Shown: positions 1 through 12,837, counted from the first letter of the stretch. The stretch: 64,000 bases of DNA from Saururus chinensis (GCA_035235625.1 CP141141.1:38773719-38837718), one strand, 5' to 3'. Program-made: numbers and translations. The notes: generated from the sequence alone by a model not told the origin.

Positions 1-1375
1 AGTTCAAATCTGGTTTGCCTATCCAAAATCGAAAATACGCGAAATCGACAAGAACATCCCAATATCTCTTCCAAACATCATAATATTGAAATAAAAGCTT
101 AAGATATGATAGATCTAGTCATTTCTACACTAAATTAACAAAAAATCACTAAAAGAACATGTTTTACTTAATCCACCGTTAAAGCACAACATTAAACAAA
201 ACTCATATAAACCATTTCAAACCACAAATTTGAAACATAAACCCATTTAGGAGAAAAAACTCTTACCTTCAGTGAACTTTTGGTCCAAAATCGAAGCTTC
301 AATCTCCACAAATCCCTACCCAAAGTTAGGGTTTAGTTAATACCTCATTAAATTCGATTATTAAGCTTAAACTACTTAAAAACATGTATATCTAGGGTTT
401 TCTTTGCTTAAAAATGAAAATCCCTCATTTGGAGGTTTGAAATATGGATTAAAAACAGAAACTTTAGTATGGTAAAACAAGATTCAACTTTGGAAAAGAT
501 GTGATTAAGAAAGATTAAGTAAAAACCTAAGAGATTAATGAAAAATAAGGACTAAAACACACCTAAATCAACTTTTCTTCTTTGGTACAGGGATTAGGGC
601 TTCTTAGCTTACCAAATCTCAGCCCTTCCCAATTGTGAATGAAACTCGGATTTTCTATTTATATGGGGTATACGTATTAAAAATTAGGGTACAAATAGAA
701 ATTTATATTATAAATAGGTGATTTGCTCATTTTAGGTCTAAAACGAATTTTAAAAATTTTGGCACTCTTTAATGATAAAATAAGTGGAGTTTAGGGTTTC
801 GTGAGACCCTTGCCCCAAAACGCGAACGTGGGGCCACAGTGGGACGCGCGCCCTAATTTTACGAAAAAAATCCCTAAAAATAGAATAAATTAAGATTAAC
901 ATGAAAACTCATAAAAATAAGAGAAAACTTTATTAAAAGAATCATTATCCATATTTAACCCCAAAACAAGACAAATCGGCCAATTAAAACAAAACCACAT
1001 GATTAATAACATAATTAAATCAAAATAAACCGAGTTAGGGTTAGAGATCTTATAGTAGAAAATTTATCTGTGTTTCATGTTCAAATTTCTTTTCCGCCGT
1101 TGGGATTTTCTTCATTTGGTTGAAGGAGGTATAATTTTGGTTCAAGTGTGATGTATCTCAGTGTAAGACTCTTGTAGCATTTAATTGCGTGATCTACCAA
1201 TAGGGAATTTGATCCAAATTCAATAGTTCTTTTATCCACAAAAGTAACAATAATATAAAAAATTATCTATTAAGAGGTAAAAGAAATCAAATATAACTTA
1301 TTATATTTTTTTGCAAGAAATATCTTCACAATTTTTTTTTAAAAAAAAAGAGAGAGAGAAAGAGTCAAAAGGAAT
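1..1375. other. AT-rich intergenic DNA, possibly LTR-derived
   Basis: No convincing open reading frame on either strand. Read on the minus strand the block has a TATA-like CCATATAAATAG near 650-665 followed by a GAAGCTTCGATTTTGG-type leader around 280-300. This resembles the transcription start and leader of a plant LTR element or a degraded promoter. No partner LTR, primer-binding site or target duplication was found, so the origin stays open. Confidence 0.3.
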
Positions 1376-1469
1376 TAGTGCAAAATTTTGGACCTCAAAG
1401 TGGACAAAGTCTCTCAATTGAACCAAGTCCAAGAGAAAAATAAGATGAGTTCTATCCTACACATATAAG

Positions 1470-2185
1470 AGTAAGGTGAGACTTCTAACCAAAAGAAAAA
1501 AAAATTGAGTGAGGCCCTCATAGACCCCACATTGAAAGTACCACAAAAATTCAAATTGACTAAATGAGACCTCTTAAGCCTCATGTTAAAATTAACCACC
1601 AAAATAAAAATAACTAATTGGATGCCTCATAAGCCTGCACTGAAATTCATTACAAATAAAAAAAATTTAAAATTATAAAAAGGCTAGGTGAGACCCATGT
1701 GGTTCCCACCTCAAATTAGTCATGAAATCAAAATGCTAAGTGAGATTCTCATTGGTCCCACATTAAATTAGCAATCTATTTAAAATTATAAAATACTAAG
1801 TGAGACCTCATGTAAGTCTCACATCAAATTAGTCATTAAATCAAAATTACGAAAAACTTAATGAGACCTCTATATATTTTACATCTGATTTGCTATTAAA
1901 TCAAAATCACAGAAGGCTAAATTAGACCTCATATGAATCTCACATCAAATTAGTCATCAAAATAAAATTATAAAATACTAAGTGAGATTGTCATGAGTTT
2001 CACATCAAATTAGCCATTAAATTAAAATTATAAAAGGCTAAGTAAAATCATATGTTCATTTTACATCAAATTAGCTATCAAATTAAAATTATAAAAGGCT
2101 AAATAAAACCCCTATGGGTTCCACATCAAATTAGTCATAAAATTAATATTACGAAAAGGTAAGTGAGATCTCATATGCTCCCCTT
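1470..2185. repeat. Tandem repeat array, unit about 60 bp
   Basis: About ten or more diverged head-to-tail units. Each contains the order TGAGACCTCAT, then a CACATCAAATTAG core, then a TCAAAATTATAAAAGGCTAAG-like tail, with successive TGAGA motifs roughly 60 bp apart (for example near 1741, 1801, 1861, 1981). Units at the left end (before about 1600) are more worn. No coding potential. The spacer is not unique sequence, so this is a minisatellite and not a CRISPR-type array. Confidence 0.85.
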
Positions 2186-2290
2186 TGTCATGAAATAAGC
2201 TACCCACTTAAAAAATTATTTGTCATGAAATAAGTATCTCATTTTATTAGCTCTCGATTACTTTCTCTCCTCTTATACAATTTTTATGTA

Positions 2291-2366
2291 CTTGCTCCAT
2301 CTTAAATTAATAGCTACATATAGTTTTGAAAAACTATATGTAGCTATTAATTTAGGACAGAGGAGG
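2291..2366. mobile_element. Stowaway-like MITE (hairpin)
   Basis: A near-perfect foldback: the arms TTAATAGCTACATATAGTTT and its complement are separated by a few bases. The ends read CTTGCTCCATC... and ...GACAGAGGAGG, flanked on both sides by TA (2289-2290 and 2367-2368). TA duplication and CTCC-type ends are the hallmarks of Stowaway (Tc1/mariner) MITEs. At 76 bp it is short for the family. Confidence 0.7.
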
Positions 2367-2368
2367 TA

Positions 2369-3225
2369 TATTTTTTAAAAATACATTTTATCAACTTTCT
2401 TTATATGTCAATAAAAAAGGATAATAATATTTCTACACCTTTGATTAAATAGGGTAAGGCCTATTATGTAGAGAAAATGGAGTATAAATATCATTTTTTA
2501 TAAAGAAAGTTTAATTCAAATAAAATTTGAGAAATATAAGGTAGATTTAATATTTGACTTTTTCAAAATGGAACATTTATTTAAGGAGAGTGGGAGTATT
2601 GATTAATTTTTTTATGTTGCTACTACTTGCCCTAGCTTTATTTGTCATGATATTTTTTTACAACAATATTAGGTCAACAAATTTAATCTTGGAAAAATAT
2701 TTGCATACTTGAATTGAAATTATTCTTCTAGTTTTAGTTTCTTGAATGTATGCATGTTTATTATTTTGTTTAAATATATTTATGTTTAAAGTCTAGCTGC
2801 ATATAATCTTGCCTAATATTGTTAGTGGGAAGTTTGCCCTCCTGCGAGAGAAGCCTGGCTCTATAGTGAGCACACAACGGTGAGGTAAGTAACATGGCCA
2901 CATCTCCGTCTTGTAGGCGTGGAATGAAGACATCTTATGCTGTTAAAGTAGGAAACGCTAATAAGGCATCTTGTGCTGTTAATGAATTTATTGATCTAAT
3001 GAAAACGCTATACCCACATCATTGCAACCGTACGTGTGTACATGTCAAGTTAATATAGGAGAATACAATACATACATATATTATCTTTTGTATTTCTGGC
3101 AATGAATGGGGGAGGCCAGGTCACTCCGTTATCATTACTACAAAAAATCAGAAAAACTTTCGATTGTTTTCGCAGAAAAGGCAAGTGGCCGCTGCCATTT
3201 TTAATAGTGAAGAACTAAATTAGCC
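2369..3225. other. Intergenic, no gene seen
   Basis: AT-rich sequence without a supported ORF. A short imperfect direct repeat (TCTTATGCTGTTAA and TCTTGTGCTGTTAA) lies at about 2930-2985. Confidence 0.5.
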
Positions 3226-3951
3226 CCATCCATCTTGTGTATCCCACAAACAATTCAATAAGTGACATTACTTGTTGCTGCAATAGGGAATCAACCGCCC
3301 CTGCATGCATGACTCTGCATCTTCCATCCAAAAAGATTTAGACCTTAAAACCGCCAAAAACTCTCCTCCCCTCGCCACTCCATGGCTAGAATATGCAGGG
3401 AAGTATTTTCTGTACTTTCTACCAAAAAACGTCCATCGTAAAGTAAAGAATTAATACATGGGAGCTGTCGATATTTAGAATCGAATCAATGGCTCGTACA
3501 TTTCCGCATATGCGCCATTGATTTCAAATATAAACGGCTTCGCATGCAATTTTTTTAAGCCAGGCTCACTGTGACTAAGACCATAGAAAATGATTCCAAC
3601 ATGCAGTTGTTAATCCCATCAACATTGAGTTGTAACTTTCCAAGATTGAGCCTTGAAAGAGACGCAAAACCAAAACTTGCCTAAGAGGGCAGTGGACCTC
3701 CACCAAACCAAAGGTGCGATCAGTAATTGGAGATTCTGCATATGCATACCTGGGAGAGTCAACTGTGTCAAGTGATGTGCATATACCCGAGAGGTTCATA
3801 TAAGATAGAGATCCAGTACGGCCTTCGAGCCCCCTAACACACAGCTAGCCTCTTATAATTCCTTCAGCCACCAGCAACTCTTCCCATCCCTCTCCTCTCC
3901 AGCCACCATCATCAGAACCACTTTGATACCCTATCATCAAGAGACCAGGAA
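3226..3951 (+). promoter_or_regulatory. Promoter and 5' leader of the first YSL gene
   Basis: A TATA box (TATAAG) is at 3799-3804, 150 bp before the ATG. Several blocks match the upstream region of the second YSL gene: GAACTAAATTAGCCCC (about 3210-3225), CCATCAACATTGAGTTGTAA (about 3617-3636), ACCAAACCAAAGGTGCGATC (about 3702-3721) and GGGAGAGTCAA (about 3751). Conservation between duplicated genes whose flanks otherwise differ suggests regulatory sites. No known iron-response element was recognised. Confidence 0.6.
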
Positions 3952-6900
3952 ATGGCCATGGAGGTGAGGGAGAGCCGGGAAGAGGTTGGGGGTGAAAGGG
4001 AGCTCGGCATAGAGGAGATCTTCGAGTCCAAGACAGTGCCCACATGGAGGGAGCAGCTGACCTTCAGGGCCTTCGTAGTGAGCTTTGTGCTGGGGGCGTT
4101 CTTCAGCTTCATTGTCATGAAGTTGAACCTCACCACCGGTATCATCCCCTCCCTCAACGTGGCCGCCGGCCTCCTCGGCTTCTTCTTCGTCAAGATCTGG
4201 ACCACTCTCCTAGAGAAGTCCGGCATCCTCAGGCAGCCCTTCACCCGCCAGGAGAACACCGTCATTCAGACCTGTGTTGTTGCCTGCTCTGGCATCAGCT
4301 TCAGTGGTATGTAAATATATGTCCATACGTCAATATAATAAGACCCTGGCATGTCTATTCATATCAAATTCATTCTTCCCTCATTCGATTTTAATCTTGT
4401 TACATTTTCTATCTTAAAAAAATTTGCTTGCTTTGGCGTCAGCTTCAGTAGTGATACGTTTATACTTCATATATCATCCAGAGTTTGATCTTTGCATATT
4501 CGTTGATGCAAATACAAGCATAATCTTACATATTCGTGTTCCTCATTGGATCAACATTTTTTTTCACTTTGTTATATCTTTTGTTGTGTGAAAGAAATTT
4601 ATGGGTCTAATTGGGTTTGCGGCCCCCCAACCCCAAAATGTTTACGTTTCGGGCTGCTTCGTCACAGACGTTTTTTTATTCCATCCTTTCTTTTATCGTT
4701 CTCATGCGTTCTTTACACTGCGCTTATTGTAATATGTGTGTCATTGATTTCAAATATCAATGGTTCTCATGTGTTGTTTACACTGCTAGGCTTATTATTA
4801 AGAGTATTAAAAATACTTCCCTTAACATCATACACAAAGGCCTATATTTTCCAGAACAACTCATAATTAGTTCCGCCTCTGTATAACATGTTATGAGCCC
4901 ATGTAGTAACATGTTATGAGCCGTATGGTCACGAGTTTGATGGTATAGCCGGTCAGGCTAGACGCGTCCTTATTTTTACTTTCTTTTTATTGATCTCCCT
5001 TTATATTTGGTATTTAGCAATATGAATGTTCATGCCAAATTAAAATGACCTGTTTGCCTTCTGTTCATAAATAAAAGTACACGCAATGATACAGTATTTA
5101 CTGAACAGATTACAACAAAAAAATGTGGTTTGCATGTGATATTGGTTCAGGTGGATTTGGGAGCTACATGCTGGGTATGAGCCAGAAGATTGCAACCAAG
5201 GCAGGAGATGGTGACACTCCCATTAATGTCAAGAACCCTTCTCTGGGATGGATGATTGGATTCATGTTTGCAGTGAGCTTTGTTGGCCTCTTCTCCATTG
5301 TCGCTTTGAGAAAGGTGCATGTTTAATCTTGTTCTAAATTACTTCAATCCCCTTTAATCCCCCTAAATTAGTTCTAGCAGGATTATTGCTCAGACAAAGA
5401 ACTAAATAATGAAGTCTAATTAGTACTAGTGTAAATGTGAAAAGATACAAATTTTTATTAATATACGTTGAATTACGTCTTTGCTAACTATGTTAAATCC
5501 TATTCTGCCGTTGTATACAGATTATGATCATTAGGTACAGGCTGAGTTATCCCAGTGGAACTGCAACTGCCCTCCTCATCAACAGCTTCCACACCCCTGC
5601 TGGAGCCAAACTAGCCAAGTACATTCTTCTTTGGCCCGATCTATCTTGGTTCTTGAGCTGTAAAGTACTGTTTACTTATACAAATCTTGTCTAACTATCG
5701 AACTTGTTTGCGGTACCAGAAAGCAAGTGACTGTACTTTTCCATACCTTTGGAGGAAGCTTCTTCTGGGCCTTCTTCCAGTGGTTCTTCACTGCTGGCGA
5801 GAACTGCGGTTTTAACAGCTTTCCAACTTTTGGCCTTAAGGCCTTCGATAACAAGTATGAAATCACTAGTCTGCCTGCTACTTAAATTGCTTGATTCTCC
5901 TCTACCAAACAAAAAGAAAAATTAAACTGCTGCCTGATTCTCACCCGAGCATTGTTCTTACGTGAAAAGCTGTTTGTCACTTTTGCAGATTCTACTTTGA
6001 TTTCTCAGCCACCTATGTTGGTGTGGGTATGATTTGCCCTTACATCATCAACATCTCCTTGCTTCTTGGGTCAATAATATCTTGGGGAATCATGTGGCCA
6101 CTCATTGAGAAAAAGAGAGGGGACTGGTACAGAGCTGATCTTTCTCCTAGCAACCTGCATGGTCTTCAGGGCTACAAGGTACACACCCTCCCCCTAGAGG
6201 TTTCTGAAAAATTCAGTGCCTAGAATCCTTTCTCCCTGGTCCCTGCTAGTGCTCTATGTTAAAGTCTTTTCATCAAAGAGTCAGCAATCTTTTGATCTTA
6301 ATGTTGTTATACAGGTATTCATTACCATTGCTGCCATCTTGGGCGACGGGCTCTACCACTTTGCTGCTGTGGTGATCAAGTCCATTCTAGACATGTCCAG
6401 GAGGTCTGCTGCAAAGAGGGACTCATCTGTGACCCCATTTGCTGACAGAAACTCGCCTGATACAAGAGACCTCAGCTATGATGACCAAAAGCGCACCGAA
6501 GTCTTCCTCAAAGGCCAAATCCCCGACTGGGTCGCCCTGGGAGGCTATGTGGGGCTTGCCATCATCTCCATCATCACGGTCCCAATCATCTTCCCCCAGT
6601 TGAAGTGGTATCATGTGCTGGTGACATACATCATCGCCCCTGTCATGGCCTTCTGCAACTCGTATGGTTGTGGTCTCACCGACTGGTCCCTCGCCTCCAG
6701 CTACGGCAAGCTGGCCATCTTCATCTTCGGTGCATGGGTGGGCATGTCCAACGGCGGCGTACTCGCTGGCTTAGCAGCTTGCGGTGTGATGATGAGCATC
6801 GTCTCCACGGCTTCCGATCTCATGCAGGACTTCAAGACTGGCTACCTCACACTAGCCTCGCCCCGTTCCATGTTCGTCAGCCAAGTCATCGGCACCGCCA

Positions 6901-7427
6901 TGGGCTGCGTCATTGCACCCTGTGTGTTCTGGATCTTCTACAAGGCCTTCCCTCTCGGCGATGCAGACAGTGCCTACCCGGCTCCCTACGCCACTGTCTA
7001 CAGAGGAATAGCACTTCTGGGCGTTGAAGGATTCTCCTCTTTCCCGAAGAACTGCCTCACTCTCTGCCTTGTTTTCTTCCTGTTGTCATTTGCCATGAAC
7101 CTTCTAAGGGACCTCTTGATGTGGGGCAACATAAAAGCATACAAGTTTGTCCCCAGTGCAATGGCAATGGCCATTCCGTTCTACCTCGGCTCTTACTTCA
7201 CCATTGACATGTGCTTGGGGAGCTTGATATTGTTCATATGGGAGAAGACGAACAAGAAACAATCGGATGCTTTTGCCCCAGCTGTTGCATCTGGGCTGAT
7301 CTGCGGGGATGGGATATGGTCTCTGCCATCGTCTCTTTTGGCACTGCTCAAGGTTCAGCCTCCCATTTGCATGAAGTTCCTCTCTAGATCAGACAATGCA
7401 AGACTGGACAAATTCCTGACCGGTTAA
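3952..7427 (+). CDS. YSL: Yellow Stripe-Like (YSL) metal-nicotianamine transporter, copy A
   Basis: Oligopeptide-transporter (OPT) family membrane protein. YSL members move metal-nicotianamine complexes (Fe, Cu, Zn, Mn) across plasma or internal membranes. Six exons: 3952-4306, 5151-5314, 5521-5618, 5720-5854, 5989-6178, 6315-7427, all with GT-AG introns, giving 684 aa, the usual YSL length. An acidic N-terminus (residues 1-30) precedes the first membrane segments. Family motifs include [11 protein letters not shown] (59-69), [10 protein letters not shown] across the exon 1/2 junction (from 119), YPSGTATA in exon 3, [18 protein letters not shown] in exon 5 and LGDGLYHF at the start of exon 6. 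A charged cytosolic-type loop lies at about 340-385. About 14 hydrophobic segments are expected. The start MAMEV is chosen because copy B begins in the same way (MTMEA). From memory it looks closest to the AtYSL5/7/8 group, which is not certain. No disabling change was seen. Confidence 0.93.
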
Positions 7428-8690
7428 CTTCATGTTTTAACAGATGGTCTTCTGCTTGGGTGTCTTCTGCGTATATTTTACATATAGGCTCTACTTTCTA
7501 GTCTCATGTGGTGCAGCACTTTGGTTCATGGATTTGGATTTCGAAAGTTGATTTGAAATCCATGGCTTTCAAGCTCACAGATATTCGAATCCCCAGATTT
7601 CCGAAAGACTGTGCTTGTTTGCAAAGTGCATGGATGCAGAAATCCTTTAATTTGTTGTCATCATGGATTTGTTATGGCAAAGAAAAGATAAAGGAAGTTA
7701 CCATGTATTCTTATTTAGGTTTAATTAATTAGAAAAACCATAACATAACATTAACACTAACAATGCAAAGTTCTAAATTTACACTAACAACACAAAGTAG
7801 TTAGTGTTCCACAGTAATAGATCAATTTTAAACAAATTATTCCATATTAATAATTTCATTTGTCTCAATTTAAGTGGCTAAGTACTTAAAAAAAATTTAT
7901 TTACAAGGTTTTAAAATTTTGTAGTCTCGCCATTCAATAAAAATCGTTATTAATATGGGATAAAAAGAACACATAAAGTTCACTCCCTCCCTTCCACATT
8001 AATGGATCCATTTAATTTTTTAAAAATAAATTAAATAAAGATATTAATATGGGACTGAGAGTATTAAACATTGTAAGGTGTTAGTCACAAAGGGTTTTAT
8101 TCCACAATTGCACAAACCGTGGGAAAAAATATTACAGATTAACTTCACAAATTAATATTTAACTATAGAAAAATTATCACATATTAATTGGCCATAATTT
8201 ATTTGTGCAACAAATTTATCTCATAAAAATTTTAAAATATGATCCGTGGAAGTGCCCAATTTGAACACGCCACTTGGGACGATGCGTAAGAATCCGGTAC
8301 ACATTCTCACGCATTTTTCGAAGTAGCGTCATGATATGGGCACTCTCCACAACGGGGTGGGAGTGTTTCACATCTAATTTGAAGCCCATTTCCACAATTC
8401 CCAACCTGTCTACATTTTCTCATTCCTGTCTTCGCCTGATTCCCGACTCCTGAGCTTTACGAGCCCACAATATTCTGAGCCTCTCTCGTGACCTGTATTG
8501 AGTTCATACGCACATATTTGTCGGTTTTACTATATGAATGTGGCTATTCAAACCCAACTTTTATTTCTGTGTCCCCCAAAATAAACTGAAAAAGTGATTA
8601 TTATTTTCTTTTCATCCCCCATATTTCCTCCCTCAATTTGCTCATACTTCCCCTATTACATTAAATCCCACTTTTTATTTCCTGGAGATG
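7428..8690. other. Intergenic region 3' of YSL copy A
   Basis: Starts with the 3' UTR of YSL copy A. The remainder is AT-rich and holds a Stowaway-like element (7983-8061, listed separately). No further ORF is supported. Confidence 0.5.
7983..8061. mobile_element. Stowaway-like MITE
   Basis: Ends CTCCCTCCCTTCCACATTAA and TTAATATGGGACTGAGAG are inverted copies. The right flank is TA and the left is CA, probably a mutated TA duplication. About 79 bp, non-coding. Confidence 0.6.
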
Positions 8691-8699
8691 GTGACATTG

Positions 8700-9110
8700 A
8701 CTCCGACGATGACAACAACGACGACGACATTGACTCCAGTGACAACTCCAGTAGCAAGATCTGGCCTGCGTAATTAGTCCGGCCAAGCTGAATCCGGCCT
8801 GTGAACCGGATCTAGCAGCGCAGGCCATGCGTGGCCAGATCTGGTCGGCGCTAGCAGTGCGCAGCTGGAATGTATGCATGGCTAGTCCGGCCGCGCAGGC
8901 TGTGCAAGGCCAGATCTGGCCATGCACAGCGCATGCCTATGCACGGGCCTACAACCAGTCCGGCAGCGCAGGCTGTGTGAGGCCAGTGCGCGGCCAGATC
9001 TGGCCGCACAGGCCCTCTGGCTACATAGGCCCTCTGACCACGGTCGTTGCTGGCCATGGTCGCGACCAACTCGCCGTGGCCAGCGGCTACGATTAGCCGC
9101 AACGGCGAAA
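8700..9110. repeat. GC-rich block with repeated GGCCAGATCTGGCC palindromes
   Basis: An abrupt GC-rich island in AT-rich DNA. The palindrome GGCCAGATCTGGCC is perfect at 8908-8921 and 8992-9005, with partial copies at 8833-8844 and about 8757. Each lies next to GCGCAGGCTGTG or TGCGCGGCC phrases, so the block is an imperfect tandem array. Short ORFs exist on both strands but only reflect the repeats. It may be a fragment of a GC-rich transposon interior or a short segmental array. Confidence 0.65.
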
Positions 9111-9329
9111 AAAAGATGTCAGCATTGTCGCCAGCACTGGAGATGAAGAAGAAAGAGGAGAAGAAGATAAGTGAAAAAATGGAAGTGGGTAAAATGAGGG
9201 ATATGAGAGATTTTAGTTAAAGATGGCGGGGTAAGAAAGTAATGGGGGACGTAGGGATAAAAATGGGGTGTGTACGTTCTTACCATTTTTTTATTTTTCT
9301 CATGAGTATAAATATACACATCATATATA

Positions 9330-9532
9330 TTCTCTCTGTCTTATATTAATAATTATATTTAAAAAATATATAATTTTTATTAAATAATAAAACACATATC
9401 TAAGAGAAAGAAAAATAAGCTTATAATATTCTTTTTTAAGTACTCTACCACTTAAATTTAATAAAATAGAACTATTACTATTGAACAAACTTTTTTTTCT
9501 TAAATAAAGCTATTAATTGAAGATAGAGGAAG
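9330..9532. mobile_element. Stowaway-like MITE, about 200 bp
   Basis: Left end TTCTCTCTGTCTTATATTAA mirrors right end TTAATTGAAGATAGAGGAAG. TA lies on both sides (9328-9329 and 9533-9534). Interior is AT-rich and non-coding, as in Tc1/mariner MITEs. Confidence 0.65.
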
Positions 9533-9546
9533 TATTAGTTACTTGA

Positions 9547-9586
<40 letters not shown>

Positions 9587-9587
9587 G
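9547..9587. repeat. Compound (GT)n(AT)n microsatellite
   Basis: Eight GT units run directly into about twelve AT units. Confidence 0.95.
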
Positions 9588-9967
9588 ATTCTGAAAACAA
9601 CCCAATTAGCCAATTTATGTTCTAATATGCTAGTCAGTTTTTTGGTAAATATGATCCATTTTTGTTATTTCATTTGATAGTTTGACACTAATCAAATGTA
9701 ATACAATAGTTGACGCAACATAGAAAGGACAATATGCAAAATACATTTATTCACATAACACATCTGCATTTATTGTAAACACAAATGCAAGAGCCTTAAC
9801 TGTGGTGGGAAAAAATTACATAAAACACAACATAACAATCTAGACAATTATGATATGCATAGTCTATATAGCACCAACGCTATAAGATGACCCATTACTA
9901 ATCATATGCAAATATACTATTCCATGTTTCACATTTTAGTAAAAATATCACGACTCAAGGATTAGAG

Positions 9968-10417
9968 TATTGAACAAGTCTATGTATACCCCAAAAATCT
10001 CTTTAATACCCTATTTTTTATTTACTTCAAATAAAAATCTTTAGAACTCTCTTATATACCTCATAATATATGAATATTTTCTTCTTTAATTCTACCACTT
10101 TCTCCATCCTTCTCCTACACCAGAACTCTTGCTAGCCAAGTTGTCGCATACTAGCAGCTAAATCTAAGCTAGTTGCATGCTATGTAACAAACAACTCCTC
10201 TGTGTCACCAACTATTGAGAATGAGGAGGAAGAAGAAGAAGTACGTAGGACGCCACCACTATAGGAGTTGGAGGAGATATATAGTTATTTTAGTTAGGAT
10301 AATAAGTTAGAGTAACACTGAAAATTCATGGGGTTAGGAGAGCAAGTAAAAAATAATGAATAATTTAATAATATAGGGCATTGAAGGGATTTCGAGTTGT
10401 ATATGACGTGTTCAAAA
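9968..10417. mobile_element. Inverted-repeat element of unknown family
   Basis: The left end (TATTGAACAAGTCTATGTAT, then a run ending TAATACCCTAT at about 10013) reappears in inverted form at the right end (ATAGGGCATT at about 10374, then ATATGACGTGTTCAAAATA). The match extends over about 45 bp with several differences. No clear target duplication was seen, so the exact ends are approximate. Confidence 0.45.
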
Positions 10418-12210
10418 TATTCATAATATGTGAAGCTTCTCTTATAGCCTTAGTACACAAACACGAAGAGAAAAATATTAAATCATTTGTATGTGATTTT
10501 GATTTTTTTTATATCTTTTTAGAAACAAAAAATCATGAAACAAACAAGTAAATTTGGTAGTTAGAAGAATATACTATACTCCTTGCATCTCACATTAATA
10601 ACTCCACTTAGTTTATCAAAATGAACTATATTGAGTTTATTTTTGAACAATCAAATAGAGCTAATAATGTGATACTAATGATATCACTTTCATAGAGCTT
10701 ACAAATTGGTGACAACTAGTTTTGACATATAATAGACTCATTACCAAGTGGTTTCGAGGAAATCCAAAGAAATGCATATGTTGTCATGCTTTCCCCTTTC
10801 TAAAATTTCAAAAACCTCCATTGACTAGCCTTTTTTACAAATAATTTAACCCCTATTTCTTTTTCTTTCACACACTTCCAAATAGCAACTTTTCAATTCT
10901 TAAATAATGACAAAAAAATTCCACTTTTTTATCTACTCTAACACATATTATTTAAGAATTAATAAAAAAAAATTAAGGCAGTAACTATCTCGTATCAAGT
11001 CAGGCTAGGGAGTGGCTTGAAAGGCCAACCAAGGCTAGACAACAAACAACATACCACAAACCACTAGACGGAGTGACACTGACAGCAAAGGGGTAGCAAA
11101 AGGCTTAAGTTTTTTTTTTAAAAAAAGAAGCTAATAATTTTGAAATTTTAATGTAAAAAGAGGGGTATTTTTATCTTTTGTCTAATTTAGTCCTTATTTA
11201 TAAGATAAATTAAGAGTTTGAGTTATGTGTATTTCTTAAATAAAAAATATCCTTATTTGACATTGACTCAAATAAAATTATTTAATTATCTTATTTTCAA
11301 AATTGACATACAAAATAGCTTTTCACACGAGGTTATGGGGTCACATGGGCATAAGAATGACGGCTCGAGAAGGAGGAGAACTGAAGTTGGAAGCTCGATT
11401 TCTAAGATAAGTTGCACTTGTTGACTCCCTTAATAAAAATAAGTTGCTCACAGAGATTTGTCCTTTGAACATGTTCTTTTCTAGGACCAAACCTTGTTCC
11501 ACTTTGAGTGGATACAAGAAGTAAAAAGTAAGTGCGAGTGGCAGTATTATTATTAATATAGACGGAAGGAATGATAATTGATCCTAACAATAGACAATAT
11601 TGAATTTGAAAAAGAGGAGACAAATAATTCGTTTCTCACCATTAACTTTTTTCTTTTCCTAACAAGTTTGGATTGGCTGATCCTTCTCTTTACCTCGTAA
11701 GGGATAATGATAATTGATAGCGATCAACTTTTATCAAGAGATGTAGGAAATTTGATCCTGGAAGAGTCATGTCACGCATATTGTGAGGATTTGACGCTAA
11801 AGAACCCTAGTGCATCATCAAGAAGAAGCACCAGAAATTGCAGTCTCTCTATCAGTGAAGATAATGTGAACGCCTAGAATGTGTCAAAAACAGTAGAACG
11901 GAGCTGAATATCTTGAGGTGCATGGGCCAAATGAGTCCCAAATAGATAGAACCCTAGTGCCTTGGATGTGTAACAATGTGAACACACTCTGTTGACGGTC
12001 CATCTTCCATTGGTTGACATTGGACTGTGGCCCAATTGGCCCTACCTAAGCTTGTCTTCACGGCACATTTAGTCCAGTTTTTAATACAAGACACATCTGC
12101 TCTGCAGGGCTGCTTGGTTTGGCTTCTGGTGGACTGAAAATATATATATTTTCTTGCACATGGGTGAACATGAAAATTCTTATCCAGTTTCTAAGTTTTT
12201 ATCTCGGATA
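10418..12210. other. Intergenic, repeat-like, no gene seen
   Basis: AT-rich DNA with no supported gene. A Stowaway-type half element begins near 10579 (CTCCTTGCATCTCACATTAA) but its matching right end is not clear. Confidence 0.45.
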
Positions 12211-12213
12211 GTG

Positions 12214-12365
12214 ATAGTATCACAATAAAAATACTTACTTATACAAGTGTTTTGATTGAACTTTACAAGTAGGTCCTACACAAAATTTATATAAGTTTAC
12301 TTATTTAAACCAATCAAAATTTATGTATAAATTTTTTATGTATATTTTTGATGTGAAAATATTAG
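12214..12365. mobile_element. Small foldback MITE, family X, copy 1
   Basis: Left end AGTATCACAATAAAAATAC is mirrored by right end TATTTTTGATGTGAAAATATTA, and the inner parts (TTATACAAGTGTTTTGATTG and CAATCAAAATTTATGTATAA) also pair. Two relatives with the same plan lie at 25711-25870 and 28526-28682. No transposase; superfamily not determined. Confidence 0.5.
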
Positions 12366-12837
12366 TATTTTTCACTGATATGCAACTTCCCATTACTTTA
12401 TAATGATAAATCACTTATCCTTATCATGAAAACTAGGGGCTAGACATATCCACTGTGAAATTGAGTTGCATGTCCACGTCTGGAAGTTTGGTGCCATCTT
12501 GTGAGCGTGGAATTGATACGTTTAAAAATCATGTTCCCAAAAAGACGAAAAGCTGACTTCTTGGTCTGATCATTGATCATGGTTCACACCTTATTACATT
12601 ACACCAATATTTGGTTTCTTTAATTAACAAAATTGGGGGATATGACAAGTATTTTAATGTGACACCCACCGTACCCTTTTAAGTAATAAAAAAAGGAAGC
12701 ACTACATGTGACAATGTGACCCATGGTGCACTTTTTAATCATGCTCCCCTTCATAAAAGGCACCCACAATGTGCAGCTTTGTGTGTTCACACTTTTTGAA
12801 TGTGCCCAGTCCCATGACTCCCAAAAGATCCCAATCT
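12366..12837. other. Intergenic, no gene seen
   Basis: No ORF or clear repeat is supported here. It lies directly before the promoter-homologous stretch of YSL copy B. Confidence 0.4.

Noticed and set aside
1470-2185. Possible CRISPR-like array
   Set aside because: The whole unit repeats; there are no unique spacers, and the context is a plant nuclear genome.
6216-6314. Upstream extension of the last YSL exon as an independent start
   Set aside because: Comparison with copy B and the AG acceptor at 6313-6314 show this is intron; the exon begins at 6315.
8661-9146. Several overlapping ORFs on both strands in the GC-rich block
   Set aside because: They follow from the repeated palindromes and lack of stop-rich AT sequence, not from coding constraint.
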